NCBI GenBank assembly: GCA_009741485.1
Contig: CM019217.1
Location: forward strand, 41,183,336 to 41,247,335
Reading direction: 5' to 3'
Origin: Malurus cyaneus samueli
Taxonomy: Eukaryota > Chordata > Aves > Passeriformes > Maluridae
DNA: 64,000 nucleotides
Both the position numbers and the translations under genes were made by a program. Below, piece after piece: positions 39,494 through 51,349 of this stretch. The notes under the pieces are model-generated. The model saw nothing but the letters and a program-made list of their open reading frames with translations. It ran no database searches and was not told the origin of the DNA. Each line of letters begins with the position of its first letter. Position 1 is the stretch's first letter.

Positions 39494-40729
39494 TCCAGAC
39501 ATTCCCTTTCTTATCCTCAGATAAAAGCTTTCTTGGTTCTCCTGCTCAAAATGCAAGCATTCTCCATTGAGTTACAAGGATAAAGTAGATTAATCCCAAG
39601 TTTGTTAAGCAGGCAATGAAGTAAATCAATGCTCTATGGAAAATGGGCATCAGTTAACAGTCAAATACCCAGGTCTTTTTATTACCAACAACATCGGAAC
39701 TAAGCCCAAAAACTGTGACATCACTGTGACAGGGATCTCCTTCATGAGGCAACAAAAATCTGCAGTAAATTTAAGCATGTATATTTTATTACATAAGGGT
39801 AAAAACTTGATTTTAAAGTATCAAAAATTAAAAACTACATCTACAAGGTACAGATGGACAATACAAAACCAATAATACAGATCCCATCTTTTAGTCTTTA
39901 ATAAAGGGACAAAAAATATTTCAAATGAAATTTTATTTTCACTATTGCTACATTAAAATACTTGCTGGCTTTTTGAGTGTTGAAATGTTGCTTGAGAAAA
40001 CAATTTAAATGCACAACTATGAAGAAAGTCTATACATGCTTAAGTAGAAGACCCTGTCTTCATTTATTTTTATGACTTTTATTGACATTATCATTTTAGC
40101 TGAAATTTTCCATGTTGGATGTCTGCACAGGCTGATGTATTTAGGGAAGTTTTGTTTTTAATCTTCAGCCTTCCTGGTTCAATGTAATTAAGTAAACAAT
40201 TTGTAAACAAACTTGAGAAAGTCTGGAGGCAGTGGTAGTGGAAAGGTCCTAAATAACTATTAGTTTACTTGTGGCACTAGTAAATTCTAGTGCTTACTAA
40301 ACTTCAAAGGGGAGCTTCAAATTTGCTAGGGAGTCACCACTGTCTACCTTTTGAAAGACTTGAGTGCACCCACATCTGGCCAGGTTCCACAGCCATGAAA
40401 TAAACTGTCACTTGCATGTGTCCAGCAGAATTTTTCAAAGAGAGTAGTTCAGCTCTCTAAAGAGTCTGCCTAGAATGAGAATGAGTGTCAAAGCTCCTAG
40501 AAACCAAAAACAGAAAGGACTGCATTCACAGATCATTGTCATTATGCATGTTCCAACCAGTTCATGCAGGATTTTCCCGAAAACTATCAAAAAGGTTATT
40601 CAGAGGATACTGGAAACCAATTCCAGAGCAGAATTACTAGGAGGGGTATTCTGAAGTATCTCAGCTACTCCATTTCTGTTTCTCCTATTTTTTTTTATTC
40701 CTTTTTTTCCTCCCAGTTTTATCCTTTTC

Positions 40730-40732
<3 letters not shown>

Positions 40733-40763
<31 letters not shown>
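40733..40763. repeat. Poly-A tract of 31 bases
   Basis: An uninterrupted run of 31 A's. To its left (40681-40732) the plus strand is rich in T and C, so the minus strand is almost purine-only. No retrocopied gene body or CR1 body sits beside it, so I do not read it as the tail of a processed pseudogene. Confidence 0.95.
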
Positions 40764-40765
<2 letters not shown>

Positions 40766-42608
40766 AAGACATTCAACAGAGGTTCTCTTCAAAATTTTCG
40801 TCCCTGTTTGAAACAGAAAAAAACCAGCAAATTTTAGAGACCAACTTGAGTTTTCCTGGACATAATGATTATATTGGGACAAGTACAAGGAAGATCAGTG
40901 CAGTCATTGTACAGGAGCTGCATCCATTCTGCATGTGGCATTAAGCTTATTTATTAGCTACGCAGCTTGTCCCTTTGTAGTGCCCATGAAAAATGGAATA
41001 CATGGATGTAACTCAGCTCAAATTCTATACTAGAGATAAAGAGAAATACAAAGCAGACTGAATGGGGAGAAAAGCACCCTCCATGAGAGGAGAGCTATGA
41101 GAAAGGAATGATGTCTACGACTGAACTGCAAACTCTTCATGACAGCACACTTTGAACACTATCTAACTTTATTGCTGGCTAGGAATACACAATCTGCAAA
41201 ACAGTCTCATAAAAAATACACTTCTCATGAAATCTATGTTTTTTATAGCACTGAAAATACCCAAGAAAACATGGGGACCTGGAAATGCTTTTTTGTATGG
41301 GGAGCAGCAAGTGACAGCCACGTCATTGCTGTCAGAAGATCTGTAGTTCCATTTACTCCGTATCTTCAGGCAGCCTGAAGACTTCAGGTCTCTGCTTTCT
41401 TTATCAGATATTTTTTAATCATATATGCCTCAGCAACCAGCAAGACTGAGACCAGCACTTAGTTCACTTCCTTAGCCTCCCCAAAAGTGAACTGTGACTG
41501 CATTTACTGCCTGGTTGTTCAGCTACTGATGTCAAGGCTTTTGACTTTTTGTCGGCAGAAGATGATTCAGCTGACCATAACTTTCTGGATGAGCAGTCTA
41601 GAAAACAAAGATGCTCTCTGAAACCTCTTAAAACATAAGACACAAAAGACCAGACAGCTACCCAAAAATAAAGGCAACAAAAAAAAAGCCATAACATTCA
41701 AATTCTAAACAGCCAGAAAAAGATTGGATAAAGTACCAGCCAGAAAGATGCTCTGAACTGTGAAAAAGGAAATTATTTTTCATTGTTTGTTTCACACTGT
41801 GTTCAGGGCAACAGAATTTTCCTTCTTTGAAATGATCAGAATTATGTGAAAGAAATATGATTCCATTACCAGTTTATTTCCCACTTGGGAAGAACCCATA
41901 AGCCTTTCTAAAATTGACTGTTTGGGTCAGAAGTATGAGGTCATTCTATTCTCTGACATAGACAGTATTGGTTCATAAAGAGGTACTTCAATGGCAGGAT
42001 TATCTGTGTATCAATATATCTTAATACTTGGCATTACCATTGAATTTTCAGCCTGGGGCTTACCTTCTACAAGTTCAACAGCCTTAATTGTTCACCCTCA
42101 TATTATACATTGTTTTAAGGACTGAACTCAACTGAAACTGCCTCAGCTGTAGTTTTACATACTTAAGACAGTCACTGGAAAAATGATTTTATTCTGTCGG
42201 CGCTTTTCTCAAATTCCTTGAGTGGCACCCTGAGTTGGCAGTAGTTCAGTGACTCTGGGGCTGAGAAATGAGACGTAGCAAAAAATCCTGGTTTAAGATA
42301 TTTATACTTATTTCCTGACTTTGGAGCAATGGAGCTGCAGCCAACTATTAGAAGTGCTTAGCTCTTCTTGGTTTACTGAAAGCACTTTAGAAAACTGTTT
42401 CTCACTTTTGATTCTAAAAAAAACCCATAGAGTTGGATGATACTAATTCCAGAAGCTCACAAAGTCTGGCTGGCAATGATGCCACTGCTTCCTCCCTCTG
42501 CACCACCCCAGCTGCTGCATACTGGTGTCAGTTGAACCAGCCACAGCATTTGTTGGGCTCTCCATGTTAGAGAAGCTCGAGCATTAATCTAGCAGAAAAT
42601 TAGCTACC

Positions 42609-42651
42609 AAAAAAGAAAATAAAAAATAAAAAATAAAAAAAAATAAAAAAA
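42609..42651. repeat. A-rich simple repeat, AAAAAT-like
   Basis: Runs of four to nine A's separated by single T or G form an imperfect hexamer-like repeat. No adjoining transposon body was recognised. Confidence 0.9.
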
Positions 42652-42670
42652 CCCACAGAGCAAGGGGTTT

Positions 42671-42706
42671 CAGAACTCAGTTGGCTTACAGAACTCAGCT
42701 GGCTGC
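42671..42706. repeat. Imperfect tandem duplication, 18-bp period
   Basis: CAGAACTCAGTTGGCTTA (42671-42688) is followed directly by CAGAACTCAGCTGGCTGC (42689-42706), differing at three positions. It sits just after the A-rich tract. Confidence 0.85.
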
Positions 42707-44757
42707 CGTAAATGGCTGAGAGGCACCAAAGCTGGCATGAGAGAAGGGCAGAACTGCAGAGCCAAGAAGCGTTGAAAAGGCAGAAGCAAAGAAATGGAGT
42801 GGAAATCATCTTTCAAATACAACAAAGGTTAAGGTTTCTTAGGTCTAGACCCTAAATCTATAGGGCTCACATGATCCTTTTCCTACAACAGCTCTTCCTA
42901 ATCCAACAGGATTGTCAGTACTGCATCCACTTACCTCAACCTTGCTTATCTCACAAGCGAAGTTACTTGGCATAAAAATTTTGGTTATATTTCTGGCATT
43001 CACTCCAAAGACATGCCAGTATTTCAGAATAACACTTTTTTCTGCAATTCAGTGTACTTCAGAGAAGCAGGAAGATGATGTGAATTTAGTTTATTATCAA
43101 TATGGATGATGAAATTCGGTCTATTTCCATAGCTGAAATCAGTCAAGCTAAGCTACATGCCATGAAGATATTACAGCAAAAGAAAATCTCCCAATAATCC
43201 TTCATAGAAAAGAACAGTATTTAATAATGATAACTGCAAATGTTAATGGAATTATTTGTTCTCAGACACCATACAAATGTGTGAAAGCTAATAGCAACAC
43301 TAAGGTACAACTGCTCATCATTGTAAGGCCCTTCATTGTAGTTAATCAGCCATTTGCTATCAACTGATTCCCTAGTTATTTCAGATCCAATATTATTTTC
43401 CAAATTACTCTCATACTGTTTTCCAAACAAATTTCCCTTAGATTCCTATTACAATGAAAGGTAATTTTGTAAAAATTAAAAGTAAAAGTAAAAGACAAAA
43501 TACAAAATTTCAAGAGTGATGGTGCAAAGAGATATGAAGTCCTGGTCATTGCTCAGGGTAGTGGTGACAGCAGTATGTAGGCAATAAAAATGGGTGTATA
43601 AAATACAACTAATTATTAGACACTAATGTGCTATCAAGTTTAATGGTCATTTGTTTTTTCTTTGGAGTATTTTCTTCATGACGAGGTACAGCTGTCAGAG
43701 TTTCAACAGATCTTGATTTTCTTGGCAGAAAAAAACAACAATCTGCAGTTTGCTGAATATTTTCCAAGCATATTCCCAGTTGCCACAGAGGTAGTAGACA
43801 TTCTGGAGAAACTCCAGCTGAACCTAAAACCAAGCAGTTCTTGGCATTGCAAAAATTATTTTGATACTGTCAAGCACTCCAGTGGGGTCCAATAGTGAAT
43901 TACAAAAATTCTGATTCAAAGGTTCCACAAATCCTTCTTTGGAGCTGATCTGAAGTCTCCAAAATACACGAGTGTTTCAATGTGGGCATACAATAACTTC
44001 AGAGCAATGAATATCTGAGATCTGACATCATCTGCATCATACTACCTATGGAGCAGTATCATATTAGGTCAGAAAGTTGGGCTATCTTCTAGTAGACAAG
44101 TACAAGAAATTTTTGAATATTCCTGTACTTTGCAAAACACTTGTTGAGTAATTCTTACAGAACAATCTGTTCAGTGATCCTGGAAGAGTGGTGCTCAGGA
44201 CAAGCTGCCAGGAGGCTTCCATTTGTGTGAATTTAATACTCAGATTTTATTCATATATTGATGTAGTTGTTTAACTGAAATAGTCAAGTCCCAAGCAGTG
44301 TTTAGCTGCAGCTGGTCAGCTATGTTGTAGGATATTTACATACTCTCCCAAATGGATGCACTTGCAGGCACATCCAACACGTGTTGTGCAAGTCAAACGA
44401 AAATGCAGCTATTTCCCACAGTGCTTGAAACTTGGAGTTTGCATTCTGTGAACGTTTGGGATTGACACAGTATCTGGACAGCAAGGAGAGGTGAAAAGAA
44501 GGAGAAATCTTGTTTGAAACAAATTCATTTAACAGTTCAAAACACTTCACACTGTTTACCCCAGCCTTAATTATAATTGACTCTGAAGGACACATTTTGC
44601 ACATAAGCATGCTGAAGAGATTTAATCTCTTTTAACGCTCATGGGCATAAAGCTCTTATCATGGGATATCTAGGGAGAGAGAGCAGTAGCTAAAAGAAAA
44701 ACTAGAATATATACAAAATGCTGTAAAAACCTCATTCTCTCCTCCCCAAAATAAATT

Positions 44758-44803
44758 CAAGAAACTTCAAAGGTCTTCTTCAATCTAAATGATTCTATGA
44801 TGC
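44758..44803 (+). mobile_element. Short CR1 3' end
   Basis: The plus strand reads AAAGGTCTTCTTCAATCTAA then ATGATTCTATGATGC. This is the end of a CR1 element in sense orientation, ending in the family's ATTCTATGA-type terminal repeat (one full unit plus part of a second). Only about 45 bp remain. Confidence 0.65.
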
Positions 44804-45151
44804 TAAGACACAAAAGCCCTCATTAACACATTTCAAACTCATATAAGGGCCTATAAAATCCCACATATTATAAGCAGTACTCTTTCTGACACTGTGCAAA
44901 GATAGTTACCAGCATCTGGAGTGATGATTTTATTTCTGACTACTTCTTGACACTTGAACTGAACCTTATCTGAAACTTAGTCCTTAAAACATATTTTTTT
45001 TTAAATGATGTGCCTTTATAAGGATGTTGCTCTCATCCTGATACAGTTGTTCCAACCATGCCCACACATATCAGAACATAATCTTGGATATAAAAAAAAA
45101 TAGAATAAAACCAAAAAGCAAACACCTACAGCATCTTACTAGCATGAGTTT
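44804..45151. other. Unassigned non-coding DNA
   Basis: AT-rich spacer between the CR1 end and the solo LTR. Nothing recognised beyond short T and A runs near 44994-45002 and 45091-45099. Confidence 0.6.
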
Positions 45152-45695
45152 TGCCAGGATTTAACACAGCAGGCAGTGAAATACCACAGAGCTGCTCACT
45201 ACTCAATTTCCCTGCACCATCCCAGAGGGACAGAAAAGAGAACTGGAGGGAGAAAAAAAATCAAATTTTTGTGTTGAGATAAAGAGACAGTTCAATAGGA
45301 CAGAAAAGGAAGAGTAAATAATAATATTAATATTGATACTACTAAAAATAGGATTAGAATATACAAAGCAAGTGATTCACCACCTGCTGAATGATGCCCA
45401 GCCCTACCCAAATAGTAGCCCCAGACCAGCTTTTATCCTAGTTTATACACTGAGAGTGCCATTATATGGTATGGAGTATTCCTTTGGCCAGTGTGTGTCA
45501 GTGGTCCCAGCTGCATTTTCTCCTCATGGTTGGGTGGGCAAGAAGCTGAAAAGTTCTTTACTCTGTATAAACATGACTTAGGAACAACTAAAACATCAGT
45601 GTGAAATCAACATCACTCTCGTCTTCATTCCAAAACACCACATTATACTGCTACTGGGAAGAAAATTAACTCTAACCCCAGCCAACACTGGGACA
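45152..45695 (-). mobile_element. Near-complete solo ERV LTR (LTR family A)
   Basis: A bird endogenous-retrovirus LTR of about 544 bp in minus orientation. The plus strand runs from TGCCAGGATTTAACACAGCA at one end to AACCCCAGCCAACACTGGGA (then CA) at the other, giving TG...CA ends. Inside, in order, are GTTGAGATAAAGAGACAG, GTTCAATAGGACAGAAAAGG, an AT-rich ATAATATTAATATT stretch, and AGAATATACAAAGCAAGTGA. After these come a minus-strand TATA-like element (TATAAAC, from GTTTATA near 45443), TATGGTATGGAGTATTCCTT and AGTTCTTTACTCTGTATAAA. This matches a family known across birds. No internal retroviral region flanks it, so it is probably the product of LTR-LTR recombination. Five- or six-base target duplications are not evident, perhaps through decay. 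The fragment at 7109-7296 has the same end layout. Confidence 0.88.
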
Positions 45696-45925
45696 GGTCT
45701 ACTGCTCCTCTTCATTCAGCCAAAGGGTATCAATGAATTCAAAGTTTTCTGCAGGCAGACATGTTAAATTATTTCATCTGTCACAGTATCAAGATGTGAC
45801 ACTTACTCCTCAAAATCCACAACCATTTTCTTTAAAATTATGTCTATACTGAAACAACACAACCTTTAGTTTTTTTGCTTTTTGTTTTAAATTGCAGAGC
45901 AATTCAACTGTCAAATCACAATAGA

Positions 45926-45951
45926 TGAGATCCCTTAAAAAAGGGATCTCA
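45926..45951. repeat. Perfect 11-bp hairpin
   Basis: Arms TGAGATCCCTT (45926-45936) and AAGGGATCTCA (45941-45951) flank a 4-base AAAA loop. The stem is perfect and ends sharply on both sides. Confidence 0.95.
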
Positions 45952-46842
45952 GACTAGATCTCTTATATTGATTAACATCTTGTAGCTAGTAGCTATCATT
46001 AATAAGTAATACAGTAATGGTTAATTGCTAATACTATTTTCAATGGGAAAAAATCATATTGCTCTTTTGAAAATTTCATCCAGATATATCAAATTTTGCT
46101 TGGAGTCAGCTGTTGACTTTAGAGAAAGTTTTTAAAGCTGGTCCTGTTACAAGACATTCACATTCTGATAACAAATCATAAAATTATTTTACATACAAAG
46201 TACACTTTTTACAGCTCTGATAGATTTTATAAAAATGGCACCCCATAACTGCTCTTCAGGACGAATAGAGTTACTATCTCTTGTTCTTAAAAGTAGAATA
46301 GGGCATTCTATTTTTAAATAAAATCAAATGTGTTGTTTGCCAATTTATAAATTTTTTGTACATCATTTTCCCACCTGTAAATGAGAAATGCTATTTTCAG
46401 GTTTTTGAACAACTAAATAAACATATCTTTTTTCAAGCTTTGTCTCTTTAGATTAGAAAGAATTCATAAAACCAAAGTACTAGCACTGGGCATTAAAACT
46501 TCTGCTGATCTGGCCTCCAAAACTAATGTTTAAGTTACACATAATATCAAGATTTAAATCTATAGGAAAAAAAGATGGAATAAGTCACTTGGGTTCATAG
46601 CTATTATTATTTCACTTCTTGAACGAATTTTTTGCAAAATATATTTAAGTCAATTATGGTTGCAGATAGAAAAAGAACAAATATGATGATAACAAAAAGT
46701 TATCATCAGTTAAGAAGATTTGAAACAGTTAGATCCTACAACAGAAAGCAGGCATTAGATCATAAGTAGGTAATTCCAGGTTTTAAAATAGTAGTTCATT
46801 TCATATTAGCATTAAATTAACACCAGTGCAGTCAGTTGCCCA

Positions 46843-46872
46843 ATAGGAGTATTTGTAAATAAATACTCCTAT
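46843..46872. repeat. Perfect 12-bp hairpin
   Basis: Arms ATAGGAGTATTT (46843-46854) and AAATACTCCTAT (46861-46872) flank a 6-base GTAAAT loop. It is the longest perfect spaced stem noticed in the window. Confidence 0.95.
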
Positions 46873-48140
46873 AAATTTGAGAATCCTGTTCATTATTTCA
46901 TGTCTAGGAATCTACTCACATCAGGCAGTAGAAAACTTTTTTTTCCACACAGGTCCATTAATTGGTTTATTTGGGGTTGAAATTATTTGTTTGTCCTTGT
47001 GGAGAGTCATAAGATGCCTTTGGAACACCATGGGAAATTCTGAGAACAAGGTGCACATAGGGTAGCAAATCATATGGAAGAAAATACGCAGTGACTCAGG
47101 CAGTTCTCTCTACTCAGCGTTTCATACTTGGATGCTGGCAGTAATTGCTGACCAGTGTACTGAGAGTTATTGCAGTCCTGCCTGATGGCTTTGCAGTAAT
47201 ATACTTCTGATAATCCTAATAAACTATGACAGGTGAAATTTTCTATCTTCTAGTGGGCAAATGCAAATTATATTTATTCTAAATCAGCCTCTTTAACAAC
47301 AGGATTTTAAAAAGTCTTCATTAATTAGTTCTGGCTGCTTGAAGGATTGTTGGATTGGGGATTTTTTTCTGTTAATAATGATGATTTTCTAACCTGATCT
47401 AGCTCTACTGTTGTTTGCTAAAATTTAAAAGCACAACAGAGAAAACTTTGTCACAGAGAAAACTTTGATGCTTTGCAGCCTTTTGCATTTTATTTAGTTT
47501 CTTCTCCTCAGGATGGTCTTACATTAATGTCTGAAGCACTTGAAACACTTAATGTCAGTTTAATAGTTAATGATCAGGTAATGAAGCAAAGCACAAACTT
47601 CTGATGGAGCTGCTTCAGAAATGTATAGCCAAACACAAAAATATTTAAATTAGAATCACTTTCATTTTAAATAGAATATTTTATGCTTCAGAGAGAAAAA
47701 GAAAAGTTTGAAAATACTCAAGTTTTAGTTTTTTTATTATTAATAATATTATATTGGTTCTAACCCATATTTTGGAAGATTGGACAAACTGCTAAAAACG
47801 TACAAAAAACCAAAATATTTCCTAATTTGGTTTCAAAGGAAAAAGAGTTCATTCTCCACTGAATTATTTTTTAGTAAAACGTGTAAGCATAACATGTTCA
47901 ACATGCTCTTGCATGCCTAACATCAAGCATAAAATGTAACTGGATATTGCAGGAATGGAAACAGGCAAAAAAAATTGCTTGTCATTGGGGTAAAATAGCT
48001 AAACCTTTCAATTATCCAAGGACAGAAATAGGACTGGAGGTGATTGGGCAGCTCTGCATTGTTATAGGAATACATGAGAACAGCATGAAGCTGTCTAGGG
48101 AGAATTTAGGTATTTAAGCCTATTGAGGCTAAACTTGCCT

Positions 48141-48223
48141 TTCTAATTACCCTCTACTCATCCTAAAGACACAGATGCTGGAATTCCCTCGGTCTGTGGA
48201 CCACGGGTTGAAAACTAATCCTG
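48141..48223 (-). mobile_element. Possible hAT (Charlie-like) transposon terminus
   Basis: On the minus strand the words GTTTTCAACCCGTGGTCCAC and AGACC, ending near 48191, resemble the end of ancient hAT-Charlie elements in amniotes, whose terminal inverted repeat reads like CAG-GTTCTCAACC followed by GTGGTCCGCGGACC. The outermost CAG is not clear. I did not find the opposite terminus or 8-bp target duplications. The call rests on one end only. Confidence 0.35.
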
Positions 48224-49079
48224 CAGTGAAAAAAACACAATCTCTTTCAGATAAAATTGAAAGGCACCAGAAGAGAAAGCATTAGAGTACTGCCACAGAA
48301 ATACTAAGCTTGGGCTAGAATATGAAGAGAAATCTCAGTAAGATTAAGAAATAAAGAGTAGTGATTGTGAGAGCTTGGGAACTAATCACCTAAACTTGGA
48401 TGCAATATAAATGCCACCATTAAGAACTGAAGGCTTAGGTAGTCTTGAACCTGCTGTAAGACAGATTTCTTTAATAAATACCCAGTGAACCAATGAAAAT
48501 TAATGCTGCTTTGGACAAGGGTTTAGCAAGAATCAAGGTCTTACAGAACAGCTTTTCATAGAAAATAATCTTGGCTAGAGTGATCATAAACTGAATCTGT
48601 CTTTATCAAACTGCAAGACGCACAACAGGCCTGCCTATGACTAATGTTTGGGATTTTAGAAAGGAACTAATGAAAGCATACAGAGTGAATTAGGAATGCA
48701 AAGCTTTTAAAACATAAAAAGTAAGGAATTGCTTTAAATCAAAGGGCAGACACTATTTGGATTTGCAAGGAAGAAAAACAAAAGAAGCTAATAGAAAAAG
48801 CTTATGAGGCCTCCCTCAGTGAATCAGCTGCTTTTGTACACATGCAAATCCACCAAGAACAAAGAGAGAGAACTGTTTCCCAGAAGTTACAGGATATAGA
48901 AAAGAGGAAAACAGTTACATTTTTTTTTGAGCTAGACTACATTTACCATTAAAACAATCAGCACAAATTCTTTACAACCAACAAAGGAGCATAGGGAACA
49001 AAAAATGTTATAGGATGCAAATATAGAATTTATTATACAAATAGAGTTTTATTAGAGATTCACATTAGTCTGACCTGAT
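48224..49079. other. Unassigned non-coding DNA, perhaps upstream CR1 sequence
   Basis: No gene recognised. The last part (about 48780-48920) could be upstream sequence of the CR1 copy that follows, since it reads lysine- and glutamate-rich in one plus-strand frame. I cannot align it with confidence. Confidence 0.4.
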
Positions 49080-50240
49080 TACAGTTCTGATCCACATATT
49101 AAATGCATATTTTGTCTCCATTTTCCATAAAGATAATGATGAGGACATTAGTAGAGTAAGAGCGAAAATGAAGGTAGTGCATAAGAAATTATGACACCTG
49201 AGGGAGAAATAAATGTTAACATTCTTAATACCTCATAAAGCAAAAATAAGACAGGCTGGATAGTTCATGCTGGAATACAGAAATATGAAACTGTCAAATG
49301 AAATTGACACTCCAGTTGCTACAATTTTGGGGGGTATTGTCTTATGACAGGAGATCAGTAAAGGTAGAACTGAATTCAAAACAACATGGCAAAGAGAACT
49401 TCTGCAATCACTAGACTTAATAAACTAGCTTGAAAAATATCCAGAATAGTGTTTGAAGGAAGAGTCAAAGGCAGAGACATAAATGAAAGGCAGTATAAAT
49501 TATATGTGGCTTTATCAAGAGTTAATCATCTCAAAGCAATCCAATATATTTTTTGAAAAGTTATCTGATTTATTAGACAGAATAATCTTATTTACTGGAT
49601 ATTTAAATAAGGCATTTGATTCATTCTCCCTGTAGAGAAAGTTTGCTAAAGATGAAGAAGCCAGGTGCTAATACTCAATTTTTAAAGCAACTAAGGATAT
49701 GGATAGTGGGATCAACAACAGCTTATGCTGACTAGGTCGACAAAGAGTGAGGATAGTTTACTAGGTGTCTTATCATTCCTGTGTAATAAGTTACTAAAAG
49801 ATCTTCAGGAAAAGTATAGATTAAATTAGCAGACAATATAAAGTTGTACAGCATTATCATTATTACAAAGACTAGAACACCATATAGAAACATTAAATTA
49901 CTTATTACTTAAATGATAAAATTAAATATAAATTAATAGTAGAAAAAGCAGAATCATGCCACTGGAAGATGACTATGAACAGTGATTACTGAAGTTATGA
50001 ATGGGCTAATGAATTCAAAAATGCATGGGAAAGACATTTATTGTCAGAGTAAACAAAAGACCTAATTAGAAATATTGTGTATGGTTTTGGACAACTAGTT
50101 TCAGTGAAGTTTAACTTTAATTGGAATATCTGCTAAAATGATTAAAATTATTAGCAACAGTTAAATGGGGCAATATCAGCATGAGATTAAATGGTAATAA
50201 ATTAAATGGTATAAATGCATCTTTGCAAGAAATTCAGGAA
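49080..50240 (+). mobile_element. Ancient CR1-type LINE fragment with reverse-transcriptase remnant
   Basis: Several landmarks of CR1 ORF2 appear in the right order on the plus strand. Near 49100-49145 is a degenerate endonuclease-RT linker (resembling LNEYFASVFT). At 49606-49623 the codons read NKAFDS, matching the SKAFDTV motif of RT box A. At 49823-49846 they read KLADNIKL, a decayed KFADDTKL in which the second catalytic Asp is Asn. Near 49935-49965 is a KFNKSKCKVMH-like segment. Near 50066-50090 is a degenerate LEYCVQFW-like segment. Stops and frameshifts lie between the blocks, so the element is dead and old. Its 3' tail is not recognisable and the limits are approximate. With the minus-strand copy at 16205-17165 it forms an older repeat layer than the short tails. 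Confidence 0.75.
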
Positions 50241-51349
50241 ATTACTTCCAAATAGAGTAATGACAACAGCAAGAAAATTCTATTCTTTCAAGATGAAGAC
50301 TTATGAGTTTATATATAACACTGCATAAATAGGTGGAAGAGTCCTTTGTCATAAGAACTCTTGTTCCTCTTACAAACTTTCCCATATGGCTACAGATGTC
50401 TAAATTACAAACACACCTAGGGCTTATCCAAATCAAGTATCCAGGAGGGCTGGTAATCATCACCAGACAGAGCTGAATTTTCCTTTCCTTATGGTGTGTC
50501 TACAGCATTCAGTGTTTGACTTTTGGGTAGTTTGTTTTTTCACATTCACCACCACAACAAGCAGCATGGACTGAACTCAGATGGGGGTTTCATTTCTCTA
50601 ACAGAATGTTAGTGAGCAGACAGGACACAAATGAGCATTTGCATTGTCTAAGACTCATTACATTGGTGCCTTTGCCCTTATACTACAAACTTTAACGTTA
50701 TATGGTAATGGGAAACATTTCAATACAAGTGGAGCACGATAGCACGTTAGCAGACATTCTCATATCTCACTGAACTGGCTATCTGCATGGCTGTACGCAG
50801 CTGCTTCAGACTGGACATATCCCTAAACGTTGCCTATCATTAAATATGTAATGGTGAGAGAGAACAGAATCCAACCCACCAATATCAGAGAGATGCTCAA
50901 AACCAGTGAGTGCCTAGATCACATTGAACTTCAAATTTGGATACAACTGAAGCAAGCCACATATATATATACACACACAGGTACATATATGTATATGTAT
51001 GTACATATTCCACATCAAATTAAGGCAAAAGAAGGGAATTGGCAAAGGAAAAAAATTGCCAGGAAAATGAGAAGAAAGTGAGCAATATTGAATTAATTGA
51101 AAATTCACAATAAATAAATTGGCAAAGGCTGCATCAATTCCTATTAGTGCATTTATGAATGTCAACAGAGAAAAAAAATATACTGAATTATACTGTTCAT
51201 TATTTTTTGGCCATTTTAAGTTACCGTTTGTAAGGTTTTCAGTTTATTGTTATTTCTGATGTCCCTCAATTACATTTCTCACTGTATTTTAAAAAGTATA
51301 ATATGTGAGGTAACAGTTCTCATTTCATTTGTTTGTCTGATTGTAAACA
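50241..51349. other. Unassigned AT-rich non-coding DNA
   Basis: No gene recognised. The only clear item is the AT/AC microsatellite at 50960-51008. If the retroviral relic downstream once had a 5' LTR here, I could not recognise it. Confidence 0.5.
50960..51008. repeat. Compound AT/AC microsatellite
   Basis: Starts as (AT)n near 50961, turns into (AC)n near 50971-50979, then continues as degenerate TATG units to 51008. Frames on both strands through it are artefacts of the repeat. Confidence 0.9.

Larger units (their letters stand above)
39494..44757. other. Unassigned AT-rich non-coding DNA with simple repeats
   Basis: No gene recognised. Contains the poly-A tract at 40733-40763, the A-rich tract at 42609-42651, a short tandem duplication at 42671-42706 and three TAAAAG units at 43477-43494. 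Remaining frames are short. The opposed frames at 43609-43833 and 43662-43895 overlap each other and have no recognised domain. Confidence 0.55.
45696..48140. other. Unassigned AT-rich non-coding DNA with two perfect hairpins
   Basis: No gene recognised. Besides the hairpins listed separately (45926-45951, 46843-46872), there is a 15-bp direct repeat with 17-bp period at 47436-47467 (ACAGAGAAAACTTTG twice) and a TATTATTAATAATA run at about 47736-47752. Confidence 0.55.

Noticed and set aside
46360..46400. MIR-core-like words (TTTTCCCACCTGTAAATGAG)
   Set aside because: Only about 25 bp resemble the SINE core, no tRNA-like head precedes it, and MIR copies are rare in birds.
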